Shown here: positions 8,584-16,209 of the stretch, in pieces | Numbering within the stretch: position 1 is the stretch's first letter | How the letters are laid out: each line of letters opens with the position of its first letter | Assembly: GCF_006547145.1 (NCBI RefSeq) | Contig: NZ_CP041244.1 | Coordinates: 9,176,001 to 9,240,000 of the forward strand | From: Actinomadura sp. WMMA1423 | GTDB taxonomy: Bacteria; Actinomycetota; Actinomycetes; Streptosporangiales; Streptosporangiaceae | DNA: 64,000 nucleotides | Direction: 5' to 3' | Made by a program: the position numbers and the translations under genes | The notes under the pieces: generated by a model | The model's database searches: none | The model's input: only the letters and a program-made list of their open reading frames with translations | What the model was told of the DNA's origin: nothing

Positions 8584-9782
8584 TGCTCTCGACCGACCAC
8601 GCCGAGATCGTGCGGGCCACGCTGCCCGCCGTCACCGCCAACGGCACCGCGATCACCGGCGAGTTCTACGCCGCGATGTTCGCCGCGCACCCCGAACTGC
8701 GGAACCTGTTCAACCAGGGCAACCAGGCCAACGGCGAGCAGCGCAGGGCGCTGGCCGGCTCGGTGGCGGCGTTCGCCCAGCACCTGGTGGCCGCCGACTC
8801 GGCCGTCCCGTTCCAGCAGATCCTCTCGCGGATCGCGCACAAGCACGCCTCGCTCGGCATCCGCCCCGAGCAGTACACGATCGTGGGACGGCACCTGATG
8901 GACGCGGTCGCGAAGGTGCTCGGCGACGCGGTGACGCCGGAGGTGCACGCGGCCTGGTCCGAGGTCTACTGGCTGTTCGCGACGCTGCTGATCGCCGAGG
9001 AGGCCCGGCTGTACCAGGAGGCCGCGTGCGATCCCGCCGCCCCCTACCGGCCGTGGAAGGTCACGGAGCGGCGGGACGAGGCGGAGGACACGATCTCCCT
9101 CGTCCTCGCCCCCGCGGACGGGGGCGGCGTGCCCGCGCACCGTCCGGGCCAGTTCGTCTCCGTCGCGGTCACGCTCCCGGACGGGCTGCGCCAGCCGCGC
9201 CAGTACACCCTCTCCCGGACGGCGGCGGACACGGCCCAGATCACCCTGCGGCGGGTGCGCGGCGAGGGCGCCGCGCCCGACGGCGCCGTCACGACGTTCC
9301 TGTTCGACGACGTCCGGGCCGGGGACGTGCTGGAGGTGTCCCCGCCGTTCGGCGACGTGGTGATGGAGGACGACGGTGATCCGCTCGTCCTGGTCAGCGC
9401 CGGCATCGGCATCACCCCGGTCGCCGCGATGGTCGACCATCTGGCCGCCGCGCAGCCGGGCCGCACGGTCCTGGCCGTGCACGCCGACCGGAGCCCGCGC
9501 ACCCACGCGCTGCGGCGGCAGGTCGCCGAGGCGGGCGCCAGGTTGAGCGACTTCAGGCAGCTGACCTGGTACGAGGACGCGGAAGGTGCCGAGGGACCGG
9601 ACGTCCGGCCCGGCCGGATCGACGTCGCCGCGCTGCCGCTTCCCCGCAAGGCGCGCGTCTTCATGTGCGGTCCGATCCCGTTCATGCGCGGGATCCGGCG
9701 CGGGCTGACCGCCGCCGGGGTCTCGGACGAGCGCATCCACTACGAGGTGTTCGGCCCGGACCTCTGGAACGCCGGCGACTGA
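8583..9782 (+). CDS. hmp: Flavohaemoglobin / nitric oxide dioxygenase
   Basis: A 399-residue protein, the normal Hmp length. The N-terminal globin domain (about 1-140) includes the proximal His region (HKHASLGIRPEQY). An FAD-binding domain follows (RQYTLSR). The C-terminal NAD-binding domain has VSAGIGITPVAAMV and ends FMCGPIPFMRGIRRGL...HYEVFGP. It converts NO and O2 to nitrate using NAD(P)H in the cytoplasm. It is translationally coupled to the NsrR-like repressor. All hallmark motifs are intact. Confidence 0.95.
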   Translation: MLSTDHAEIVRATLPAVTANGTAITGEFYAAMFAAHPELRNLFNQGNQANGEQRRALAGSVAAFAQHLVAADSAVPFQQILSRIAHKHASLGIRPEQYTIVGRHLMDAVAKVLGDAVTPEVHAAWSEVYWLFATLLIAEEARLYQEAACDPAAPYRPWKVTERRDEAEDTISLVLAPADGGGVPAHRPGQFVSVAVTLPDGLRQPRQYTLSRTAADTAQITLRRVRGEGAAPDGAVTTFLFDDVRAGDVLEVSPPFGDVVMEDDGDPLVLVSAGIGITPVAAMVDHLAAAQPGRTVLAVHADRSPRTHALRRQVAEAGARLSDFRQLTWYEDAEGAEGPDVRPGRIDVAALPLPRKARVFMCGPIPFMRGIRRGLTAAGVSDERIHYEVFGPDLWNAGD

Positions 9783-10895
9783 GCGCCCGGGGGCCGTGGA
9801 ACGAGAGTGCGTCCCACCGCGGCCCCGGAGGGAGGGAATCGGCGCGCCGGGCGGCGACCGGAGCGAACTGAGCGACGCGGCTTCCTCCTCCCGCCACGAA
9901 CCCCCCGTCACATGCCCCCCGCCACATACCACCCGCCTTCCCGGGCGGTATGTGGCGGGGGGTATGTGGCGTATACGCAGTGGGCCGAACGTGTGGAGGA
10001 ACGGGGCGCGGGAGGACGGGAGTGCGGGACGCGGTCTTACCGAATGTGCTTGTCCGGCGCAAGGGGAAAGATCCGGGAAGGGGACTCGGATCATTGGGGA
10101 TTTCCGGGTCCGGACAGAGAATCGCCCCTCGGGGATGAAGATCCGTTGGCGGGCGATGGGCGAGCCTAATCTGCGGAAGGTGACTCGGCGCGCATCCTTG
10201 AGGCCGTTGTGTGACCGTTGATCGGTTTCTTCGCGGAGGATTGACGGGCCGGAATTTGGGCATCGGGCGCCATGGCGAGGCGAGCGAGGCGGTCTAGGCG
10301 GAGAGGTGCCCGTTCATGGTGCCGGACGGTGTACGGGCAGGTGGTGGCCGGGCCGGCGGTGGTGAGGCGGCCGGCGGGCGGGAGCGTCCGGCCGCCCGGA
10401 TCCCGGTGGGCCCTTGCCCTCCCGGCTCTTCGGCGCCGTCCGCCGCGCGCCTCCTCGGCGCCGGGCCGCCGGCTCGCGGGCCCCGCCGGCAGGCCTTCGG
10501 GCCGTGCGCAGGCGCCACGGCCGCCGGCATGACCGAGTGCGGGCGGGCGCCGGGCGGGCGGGCGATCATCTCGGCGGCGGCGGTGAACCGGGCCGTTAGG
10601 AAGGGTTCACTTTCAACCATCCGCACCGGATTAAGAATGGTGATCCGCGGGTGGCGGGGCGGAACGCCGCGTGTTACCGTTGGTCCGCTGAGGGGCGGCG
10701 GAACGGCCTTCTCCAGCCGATCCAACTTCAATATCACAATACGGGGAGATGGGCGGCGGAGCGGGAGCGTCCGGGTTCGAAGTGCGGCGAGGCCGTGCCG
10801 ATCGGAGCCTTCATGAGTGAATGTGCGAAAGAGCGGGCCGCCGGATTCTGCCGGCACCGCCATCGGTCGGAACGGGGGACCGCCGCATTCCGGGG
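9783..10895. other. Gene-poor spacer between hmp and the polyketide cluster
   Basis: About 1.1 kb without a convincing gene. Open frames exist on both strands, but their products are Arg/Pro/Gly-rich low-complexity strings with no recognisable domain, as expected of shadow frames in GC-rich DNA. The left part carries a strong hairpin (9915-9962) plus a third GGTATGTGGCG copy and the palindrome GCGTATACGC. The right part (about 10600-10760) is less GC-rich (TTCACTTTCAACC, GGATTAAGAATGG, CTTCAATATCACAATACGG). It may carry the promoter of the response-regulator gene. It marks the left edge of the cluster. Confidence 0.6.
9915..9962. repeat. 48-bp stable inverted repeat (hairpin)
   Basis: Arms at 9915-9935 and 9942-9962 are complementary over 21 bp with one mismatch, around a 6-nt CCTTCC loop. 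The arm core is GCCACATACC / GGTATGTGGC, flanked by runs of six C and six G. A further GGTATGTGGCG lies at 9961-9971 and CACATGCCCCCC at 9909-9920, so the element is a cluster of related half-sites. It begins 132 bp after the hmp stop. It lacks a T tract, so it is not a classical terminator. It could still end transcription or bind a dimeric protein. Confidence 0.7.
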
Positions 10896-11543
10896 GTGGT
10901 CTTGACGCCGCGCACCGTGCTGATCGTCGACAGCCACACCCTCGTCCGGCAGGGCGTGCGGGAGATCCTCGAAGAGGACGCCGACCTGAAGGTGGTGGGG
11001 GAGGCCGGCGACGGTGAGGCGGCCCTCACGGCGGTCGCCGACCTGCGTCCCGACGTCGTCCTCCTGGAGGTCGGCGGCGCCGGGCAGGACGCCGTCACCA
11101 CGGTGCGGCGGATCCGGCGGCACTCGCCCGCCACCAAGGTCATCATCCTCAGCATGCAGGAGGGGCCCGAGCTGCTGCGCGCGCTGCTGGAGGCGGGCAT
11201 CCGCGGCTACCTGCTGAAGACCGTGACGCGCACCGAGCTGGTCTCGGCGATCCAGGCGGTGGACGACCCCGAGCGCATCGTGCTCAGCGTCTCGCGGCGC
11301 AGCCTGCCCGAGGAGAACGGCGCGCAGCACGTCCAGCTGACCGAGCGGGAGCGGCAGGTGCTCGAACTCACCGCGCGGGCGCTCACCAACCGGCAGATCG
11401 CGAACCGGCTCTCGCTCACCGAGGCGACGGTGAAGCGCCACCTGCGCAACATCTTCGCCAAGCTCGGCGCCGGATCGCGGCTCGACGCGGTCAACCGCGC
11501 GGCCCTCGCCGGGCTCATCGACCCGCCCCGGAACAACCCCTGA
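10896..11543 (+). CDS. NarL/LuxR-type response regulator with Glu at the phosphoacceptor position
   Basis: A receiver domain (about 6-125) and a C-terminal LuxR helix-turn-helix (LTERERQVLELTARALTNRQIANRLSLTEATVKRHLRNIFAKL). In the receiver, the usual PDVVLLD becomes PDVVLLE, so the phosphoacceptor Asp is Glu58. The acidic pocket is reduced to a single Asp (IVDSH). The Ser and Lys switch residues (ILS, LLK) remain. The protein may be constitutively active or ligand-controlled rather than phosphorylated. No kinase is adjacent. The start is uncertain: GTG 10896 or TTG 10902, the latter 5 nt after GGGGG; an ATG at 10821 is also in frame. It precedes the carboxylase/reductase operon and is likely the left-hand cluster regulator. 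Confidence 0.8.
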   Translation: MVLTPRTVLIVDSHTLVRQGVREILEEDADLKVVGEAGDGEAALTAVADLRPDVVLLEVGGAGQDAVTTVRRIRRHSPATKVIILSMQEGPELLRALLEAGIRGYLLKTVTRTELVSAIQAVDDPERIVLSVSRRSLPEENGAQHVQLTERERQVLELTARALTNRQIANRLSLTEATVKRHLRNIFAKLGAGSRLDAVNRAALAGLIDPPRNNP

Positions 11544-11571
11544 CCGGGCTCTGACGGGACGCGAACCGGGC

Positions 11572-11588
11572 TCGACGCGGGCGTCCTA
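11572..11588 (+). promoter_or_regulatory. Shared promoter-proximal motif, copy 1
   Basis: TCGACGCGGGCGTCCTA occurs 38 bp before the flavin reductase start. A near-identical copy (16 of 17 bases) lies at 15116-15132 before the acyltransferase gene. TCGA-type heptamers a few bases upstream of a -10-like CCTAC are what SARP activators recognise. This is therefore a candidate target of the SARP at 27754-28641. Only the sequence identity is observed; the regulator is inferred. Confidence 0.4.
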
Positions 11589-11625
11589 CGTTGTCGGCGA
11601 CCGTTCGCCCAGCGGAGGGAACGCC

Positions 11626-12111
11626 GTGCTTCGCCAGATCCAGCCCGTGGGGGCCAGCAAGTTCCGCTCGGTCATGCGTGGCTTCGCCACGGGAGTGACG
11701 GTGGCCGCCGCCGACTCCGGGGACGGGCCCGCCGGGACGACGATGAACTCGTTCACCTCGGTGTCGCTGGAGCCGCCGCTCGTCCTGTTCTGCATCGGCT
11801 GCGGTTCGCGGACCTGGCCCGTGGTGCGGGAGGCGGGCTGCTTCGCGGTGAGCTTCCTGTGCGCCGACCAGGAACCGCTCGCCCGCCGTTTCGCGGCGCC
11901 CGGAGTGGACCGGTTCGCCGGGCAGGACGTCGTCACCGCGGAGACCGGCTCGCCCGTGCTCGCCGACGCCGCGGGCTTCGTCGACTGCCGGCTCGTGGAC
12001 GCCGTCGAGCTCGGCGACCACCGCGTGGTCGTGGGGCTGGTGGTGGCGGCGGGCCGCCTTCGCGACGCCCGGCCGCTGGTCTTCGCCGACGGAGGTTATG
12101 GGAATGTCTGA
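11626..12111 (+). CDS. Flavin reductase (FMN/FAD:NAD(P)H) for two-component monooxygenase
   Basis: A 161-residue protein of the flavin-reductase-like FMN-binding family (ActVB/HpaC type): FRSVMRGFATGVTVAAA near the N terminus, TTMNSFTSVSLEPPLVLFCIG in the flavin site, then VREAGCFAVSFL. It supplies reduced flavin to a partner oxygenase. The obvious candidate is the ActVA-ORF5-like protein encoded at 32188-33324. GTG at 11626 follows GCGGAGGG. The gene overlaps the carboxylase beta-subunit gene, so it is the first gene of that operon. Confidence 0.85.
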   Translation: MLRQIQPVGASKFRSVMRGFATGVTVAAADSGDGPAGTTMNSFTSVSLEPPLVLFCIGCGSRTWPVVREAGCFAVSFLCADQEPLARRFAAPGVDRFAGQDVVTAETGSPVLADAAGFVDCRLVDAVELGDHRVVVGLVVAAGRLRDARPLVFADGGYGNV

Positions 12112-13657
12112 GATGCGGGACCGGGTGGCCCAGCTGGAGGCGGAGCGCCTCGCCGCCGCCGAGGCGGGCGGGGAGAAGGCCACGAAGGCGCAGAAGTCCA
12201 AGGGGAAGCTGACGGTGCGTGAACGGCTCGACCTGCTGTTCGACGAGGGCACCTTCACCGAGATCGAGACGTTCCGGCGGCACCGGGCGCAGGGCTTCGG
12301 CATGGAGCGCAAGCGCCCGCCGACGGACGGCGTCGTGGTCGGCTGGGGCCGGGTCGAGGGCCGGCGGGTGTTCGCCTACGCCCACGACTTCCGGGTCTTC
12401 GGCGGCAGTCTCGGCGAGGCCCACGCCGGCAAGATCCACAAGATCATGGATCTGGCGGCCAAGGCGGGCGCGCCGCTGGTCGGACTGTGCGACGGGGCGG
12501 GTGCGCGCATCCAGGAGGGCGTGACCGCGCTCGCCGGGTACGGCGGCATCTTCCAGCGCAACGTCCGCAACTCCGGGGTGATCCCGCAGATCAGCGTGAT
12601 GCTCGGCCCGTGCGCGGGCGGGGCGGCGTACTCGCCGTCGCTCACCGACTTCGTCTTCATGGTCCGCGACACCGCGCAGATGTTCATCACCGGCCCCGAC
12701 GTGGTGGGCGCGGTCACCGGCGAGACGATCACCCACGAGGAGCTCGGCGGGGCGGAGGTGCACGCCTCCCGGACCGGCGTCGCCGAGGCGATGTACGACG
12801 ACGAGGAGGAGTGCCTCGCCGACGTGCGCTACCTGCTGTCCCTGCTGCCGTCCGACAACACCCGGTTCGCGCCCGAGCAGCCCACCGACGACCCGCCGGA
12901 CCGGCCGTGTCCGGCGCTGCGGGACACGGTGCCGGTCGATCCCAAGGCCGCCTACGACGTGCGCGAGGTCGTCGAGGAGATCGTCGACGACGGCGAGACG
13001 TTCGAGATCCATGAGATGTGGGGCACCACCGTGGTGTGCGCGTTCGCCCGCTTCGGGGGCAGGGTCGCCGGGATCGTGGCCAACCAGCCCGCCGAGACGG
13101 CCGGGGTCCTGGACATCACGGCCGCGGAGAAGGCGTCCCGGTTCGTCCAGTTCTGCGACGCGTTCAACATCCCGCTCGTGACGCTGGTGGACGTGCCGGG
13201 CTTCCTGCCCGGGGTGGACCAGGAGCACGGCGGGATCATCCGGCACGGCGCCAAGCTGCTCTACGCCTACTGCGACGCGACCGTGCCGCGCGTGCAGCTC
13301 GTCCTGCGCAAGGCCTACGGCGGCGCGTACATCGTGATGGACTCGCGGTCGATCGGCGCGGACGTGTCCCTCGCCTGGCCCACCAACGAGATCGCGGTGA
13401 TGGGCGCCGAGGCCGCCGTGAACGTGGTGTACCGGCGGGAGATCGCCGCCGCCGACGACCCGGAGGCCGAGCGCCGGGCCCGCGTCGAGGACTACCGGCG
13501 CGAGCTGATGGGGCCGTTCCACGCGGCCGAGCGCGGGCTGGTGGACGAGGTGATCGACCCGGCCGAGACCCGCGCCCGGATCGTCGACGCGCTGGACATG
13601 CTGGCCGCCAAGTACGTGCCGCGTCCCGGACGCAAGCACGGGAACCAGCCGCAGTGA
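12104..13657 (+). CDS. Acyl-CoA carboxylase beta subunit (carboxyltransferase)
   Basis: A 517-residue biotin-dependent carboxyltransferase with both crotonase-like halves (N half GLCDGAGARIQEG, GPCAGGAAYSPSLTDFVFM; C half VDVPGFLPGVDQEHGGIIRHGAKLLYAY). The specificity position reads GGAYIVM: Ile, as in S. coelicolor AccB, rather than the Asp of PccB. That favours acetyl-CoA as a substrate and so malonyl-CoA supply. I chose ATG 12104, 8 nt after GGAGG, over ATG 12098. The matching epsilon subunit follows, and the biotinylated alpha subunit is at the far end of the cluster (38848-40596). Confidence 0.93.
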   Translation: MSEMRDRVAQLEAERLAAAEAGGEKATKAQKSKGKLTVRERLDLLFDEGTFTEIETFRRHRAQGFGMERKRPPTDGVVVGWGRVEGRRVFAYAHDFRVFGGSLGEAHAGKIHKIMDLAAKAGAPLVGLCDGAGARIQEGVTALAGYGGIFQRNVRNSGVIPQISVMLGPCAGGAAYSPSLTDFVFMVRDTAQMFITGPDVVGAVTGETITHEELGGAEVHASRTGVAEAMYDDEEECLADVRYLLSLLPSDNTRFAPEQPTDDPPDRPCPALRDTVPVDPKAAYDVREVVEEIVDDGETFEIHEMWGTTVVCAFARFGGRVAGIVANQPAETAGVLDITAAEKASRFVQFCDAFNIPLVTLVDVPGFLPGVDQEHGGIIRHGAKLLYAYCDATVPRVQLVLRKAYGGAYIVMDSRSIGADVSLAWPTNEIAVMGAEAAVNVVYRREIAAADDPEAERRARVEDYRRELMGPFHAAERGLVDEVIDPAETRARIVDALDMLAAKYVPRPGRKHGNQPQ

Positions 13658-13715
13658 GCCCGGTCGTGGTGAGCCCGGTCGTGGTCAGCACGGCCCGGCA
13701 GGGGAGTGAGCAGCG

Positions 13716-13976
13716 ATGAGCGCCGATTTCGAGATCGTGAAGGGCCGGCTGGACGGGGAGGAGCTCGCGGCGCTCGTCGCCGTGCTCGAACTGCACGAGC
13801 ACGGGCTGAAGGGGCACGGGCTGAACGGGCACGGGGGGCATGGGAGCGGCGAGGGCCCGGACGGGAGGGCCGCCGCCCCGCGGGACGCGGAGCGGCGGCC
13901 CGGGCCGCGCTGGGACCCCGAGGGCCTCAGCCCGCCGGTGCCCGCGTCCGCTCCACGACGGCCGCGGAGTAGGTGA
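13716..13976 (+). CDS. Acyl-CoA carboxylase epsilon subunit
   Basis: An 86-residue protein. The N terminus FEIVKGRLDGEELAALVAVLELHEHG matches the conserved VxxGxxxxEELAALVAVL of actinobacterial AccE/PccE epsilon subunits. These small proteins stimulate assembly of the alpha and beta subunits. A Gly/His-rich middle (GLKGHGLNGHGGHGSGEG) and the usual GPRWDPEG-type tail follow. It lies 58 bp after the beta-subunit gene. Its last 50 bp overlap the convergent KASIII-like gene, which is unusual but keeps both frames intact. Confidence 0.8.
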   Translation: MSADFEIVKGRLDGEELAALVAVLELHEHGLKGHGLNGHGGHGSGEGPDGRAAAPRDAERRPGPRWDPEGLSPPVPASAPRRPRSR

Positions 13977-14982
13977 AGCCCGCGCCGACCCCGGCGAGCA
14001 GGCACCGCTGCCCGGGCGCGAGCCGCCCGGACGCGACGAGCTCGCCGAGCCCGGCGATCTGGTCCCCGGCGCCGAGGTGACCGATCCGGCGCCCCCAGTC
14101 CCACGTGGTGCGCTCGCGCTCGATGCCGAGCGGCTCGAAGAACTGCACGCCCATCTTCGGCAGGCCCAGGTGCGGGAGGACGAACCAGTCGACGTCCTCC
14201 TGCTTGACTCCGGCGTCGGACAGGGCGCCCTCGACAGCGCGGGACTGCCCGTCCTGCAACCGCCGCAGGACCTCGGCGAAGCCGAGTTCGGAGACCGCCT
14301 GCTCGCGCGGCGCCTCGGCGTCGATCGGGCGGGCCTGCTCGAGCGGGGCGTCGGCGAACGGCCGCGCGCCCCGTCCGAGCTTCTCCAGCTCCGGATCCGA
14401 GACGGACACGGAGCTGCGCAGTCTGAGCGCGTCCCGGCCGTCCTCCGCGCCAGGGCCGCGTGACGGGGCTCCGCGCGACAGGACCAGGGCGGTGCCGCCG
14501 TCGCCGCAGACCGTTCCAGGGTCGGTGCGCCAGCGGTCGAATCCCGGAAGGGCGAACCGGTCGCCGGTGGAGACCAGCGCACCCCGGCCCGCGGGCCGGC
14601 CGGCCAGGAACGCGGCGGCCAGCTCGATCGCCGCCATCCCGCCGTTGGACTGCTGGCTCACCTCGACGGCGGGGCAGGCGTTGCCGACCGCCTCGCGCTG
14701 CACGTAGGAGGCCGCGGCCCACAGGTCGTGGCCCTGGTAGTGGACGCTGGCGTGCAGGATCAGCTCGATGTCGCAGAGGTTCGCGCCGGCGTCCGCCATC
14801 GCCTGCCGCGCGGCGTCCGCGGCCATCACCGGCGCGGCCTCGTCCGCGACGCACACGGCTTCGATCCCGGTCCGCCAGACGTCCTTGCGGGCGCACAGGC
14901 CCCGTCTCTGCGCGTCCGCCGTCTCGATCGCTGCGGGCAGGTGGCGGCCGATTCCCGCCACGTAGATGTCCTCGTACTCCAT
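13927..14982 (-). CDS. KASIII-like acyltransferase with Cys-to-Ser active site (DpsC/CerJ group)
   Basis: A 351-residue thiolase-fold protein of the ketosynthase III family. Where FabH has its catalytic Cys, this protein has Ser112 in VEVSQQSNGG. His is kept (VLPHLG), and the Asn motif is replaced by HLGAGDQ with an Asp. DpsC, a starter-unit enzyme of daunorubicin, also uses Ser. CerJ-type relatives are O-acyltransferases rather than condensing enzymes. Here it most likely transfers the starter acyl group made by the adjacent type I PKS to the type II system. It is divergent from the acyltransferase gene. A late acyl-ester-forming role is the alternative. Confidence 0.85.
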   Translation of the reverse strand: MEYEDIYVAGIGRHLPAAIETADAQRRGLCARKDVWRTGIEAVCVADEAAPVMAADAARQAMADAGANLCDIELILHASVHYQGHDLWAAASYVQREAVGNACPAVEVSQQSNGGMAAIELAAAFLAGRPAGRGALVSTGDRFALPGFDRWRTDPGTVCGDGGTALVLSRGAPSRGPGAEDGRDALRLRSSVSVSDPELEKLGRGARPFADAPLEQARPIDAEAPREQAVSELGFAEVLRRLQDGQSRAVEGALSDAGVKQEDVDWFVLPHLGLPKMGVQFFEPLGIERERTTWDWGRRIGHLGAGDQIAGLGELVASGRLAPGQRCLLAGVGAGFTYSAAVVERTRAPAG

Positions 14983-15103
14983 GCCGCGAGGATCGCAACC
15001 GGCCGTCAGGAAGCTGTCGAGGACAGGTGGTCGCGCCCGTCGGCACCGCGGCGCCGGACCGGCCCGGCCGGCCCCGCCCGCCGAGGACCGAACCCGAATG
15101 ACC

Positions 15104-15133
15104 CTAGGCCGAGTCTCGACGCGGGCGGCCTAG
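15104..15133. promoter_or_regulatory. Inverted repeat in the divergent KASIII/AT promoter region
   Basis: CTAGGCC (15104-15110) and GGCCTAG (15127-15133) form a perfect 7-bp inverted repeat with a 16-bp spacer. It lies in the 160-bp region between the divergent KASIII-like and acyltransferase genes and encloses the TCGACGCGGGCG motif. It could be an operator for a dimeric regulator acting in both directions. Confidence 0.35.
15116..15132 (+). promoter_or_regulatory. Shared promoter-proximal motif, copy 2
   Basis: TCGACGCGGGCGGCCTA matches copy 1 (11572-11588) at 16 of 17 positions and ends 10 bp before the ATG of the acyltransferase gene. If CCTAGAC is the -10 element, the transcript has almost no leader. 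A looser relative (TCGACGGACGCGGGCGAGAT, 30395-30414) precedes the SRPBCC/P450 operon. Candidate SARP target. Confidence 0.4.
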
Positions 15134-15142
15134 ACAGGTGGC

Positions 15143-16138
15143 ATGACTGAGGACACCGCCGGCGCCGGACGCCCGCTGCCGATCGCGCTGCTGATCCCGG
15201 GCCAGGGGGCGCAGCATCCGCGGATGGCCGCGTCTCTGTACGGCACCGTTCCGACCTTCACCCGCACGATGGACGAGGCGTTCGAGCTGATGGGCCCGCG
15301 CGGCCCGGACGTGCGCGCGCAGTGGCTCGCGGAGGAGCCGTCGCCGGAGTTCGACGACGTCACCGTGGCGCAGCCGCTGCTCTACGCGGTCGGCTACGCG
15401 CTCGGCCGGACGCTGGTGGACCGGTGCGGGCGCCCGGACGCGCTGCTCGGCCACTCGGCCGGGGAGATGGTGGCCGGCGCGCTCGCCGGGGTCTTCGACT
15501 TCGCCGACGGGATGCGGCTGATGACCGGGCGGCTGCCGGCGCTCGCCGCGACCGAGCCGGGCGGGATGCTCGCGGTGGCGGCCTCCGTGCGGGACGTGGA
15601 GCCGCTGCTCGCCGAGGACGTCCACCTCGCCGCGGTCAACGCGCCCCGGCAGCTGCTGCTCGCCGGTGCGGAGGAGCCGCTCCGGCGCGCGATGGCCCGG
15701 CTGAAGGCCGAGGGGAGGACGGTCCGGCGCGTCCCCGCCCGGCAGGCCTTCCACAGCCCGCTCGTGGAGGAGGCGTCGGCCCGGGCCGGCGAGGGCTGGA
15801 CCGGCGTCAACCTCCGGCCGCCCGCCGTCCGGCTGTACTCGGCCTACGAGGCCGCGCCGCTCACCCCGGAGCGTGCGTGCGACCCGTCCTTCTGGACCGG
15901 GCAGCCGGCCCGCACCGTCCACTTCGCCGGCGCGCTGGACCGGCTGCTGGAGGACGGCGACCACCTGCTGGTGGAGACCGGCCCGGGGCAGAGCCTCACG
16001 ATGCTCGCCCGCAGGCATCCACGGGTCGCGGCCGGACGCAGCCAGGTGATCGCGATGTCGCCCGACCGGCGCGGGGGCGACGGCGCCGAGCGCGACGCCG
16101 TGCGGTCGGCGACCGAACGGGTGCTGACGCGCCGCTGA
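15143..16138 (+). CDS. Discrete acyltransferase (FabD/ZhuC/DpsD-like)
   Basis: A 331-residue acyltransferase with LLIPGQGAQHPRM at the N terminus, the catalytic Ser in GHSAGEMVAGALAG, and RQAFHSPLV near the substrate-gating position (malonyl-like). Stand-alone AT homologues next to KASIII-like genes in type II clusters prime with non-acetate starters. In R1128 biosynthesis ZhuC acts as an acetyl-ACP thioesterase that edits out acetate primers. Either that role or malonyl loading of the ACPs fits here. It is the first gene of the large + strand operon, 71 bp ahead of the type I PKS. RBS AGGTGG precedes the ATG. Confidence 0.85.
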   Translation: MTEDTAGAGRPLPIALLIPGQGAQHPRMAASLYGTVPTFTRTMDEAFELMGPRGPDVRAQWLAEEPSPEFDDVTVAQPLLYAVGYALGRTLVDRCGRPDALLGHSAGEMVAGALAGVFDFADGMRLMTGRLPALAATEPGGMLAVAASVRDVEPLLAEDVHLAAVNAPRQLLLAGAEEPLRRAMARLKAEGRTVRRVPARQAFHSPLVEEASARAGEGWTGVNLRPPAVRLYSAYEAAPLTPERACDPSFWTGQPARTVHFAGALDRLLEDGDHLLVETGPGQSLTMLARRHPRVAAGRSQVIAMSPDRRGGDGAERDAVRSATERVLTRR

Positions 16139-16209
16139 GTGCGCCGCCCGAGTTCCCGGGGCCCGCCGACGGGCCCGACCACGCCAGATGCCGGAGGAGC
16201 CGAAACACC

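Noticed and set aside
9915..9962. The hairpin as an ordinary rho-independent terminator of hmp
   Set aside because: It has no T tract, lies 132 bp past the stop, and is surrounded by extra half-sites.
8115..10094. A 659-codon minus-strand frame across the Rrf2/hmp genes
   Set aside because: It lies opposite two genes with complete family motifs; its own translation shows no domain.
9796..10816. Several frames of 60-190 codons in the gap before the response regulator
   Set aside because: Arg/Pro/Gly-rich, no ribosome binding site of note, no domain; treated as non-coding.
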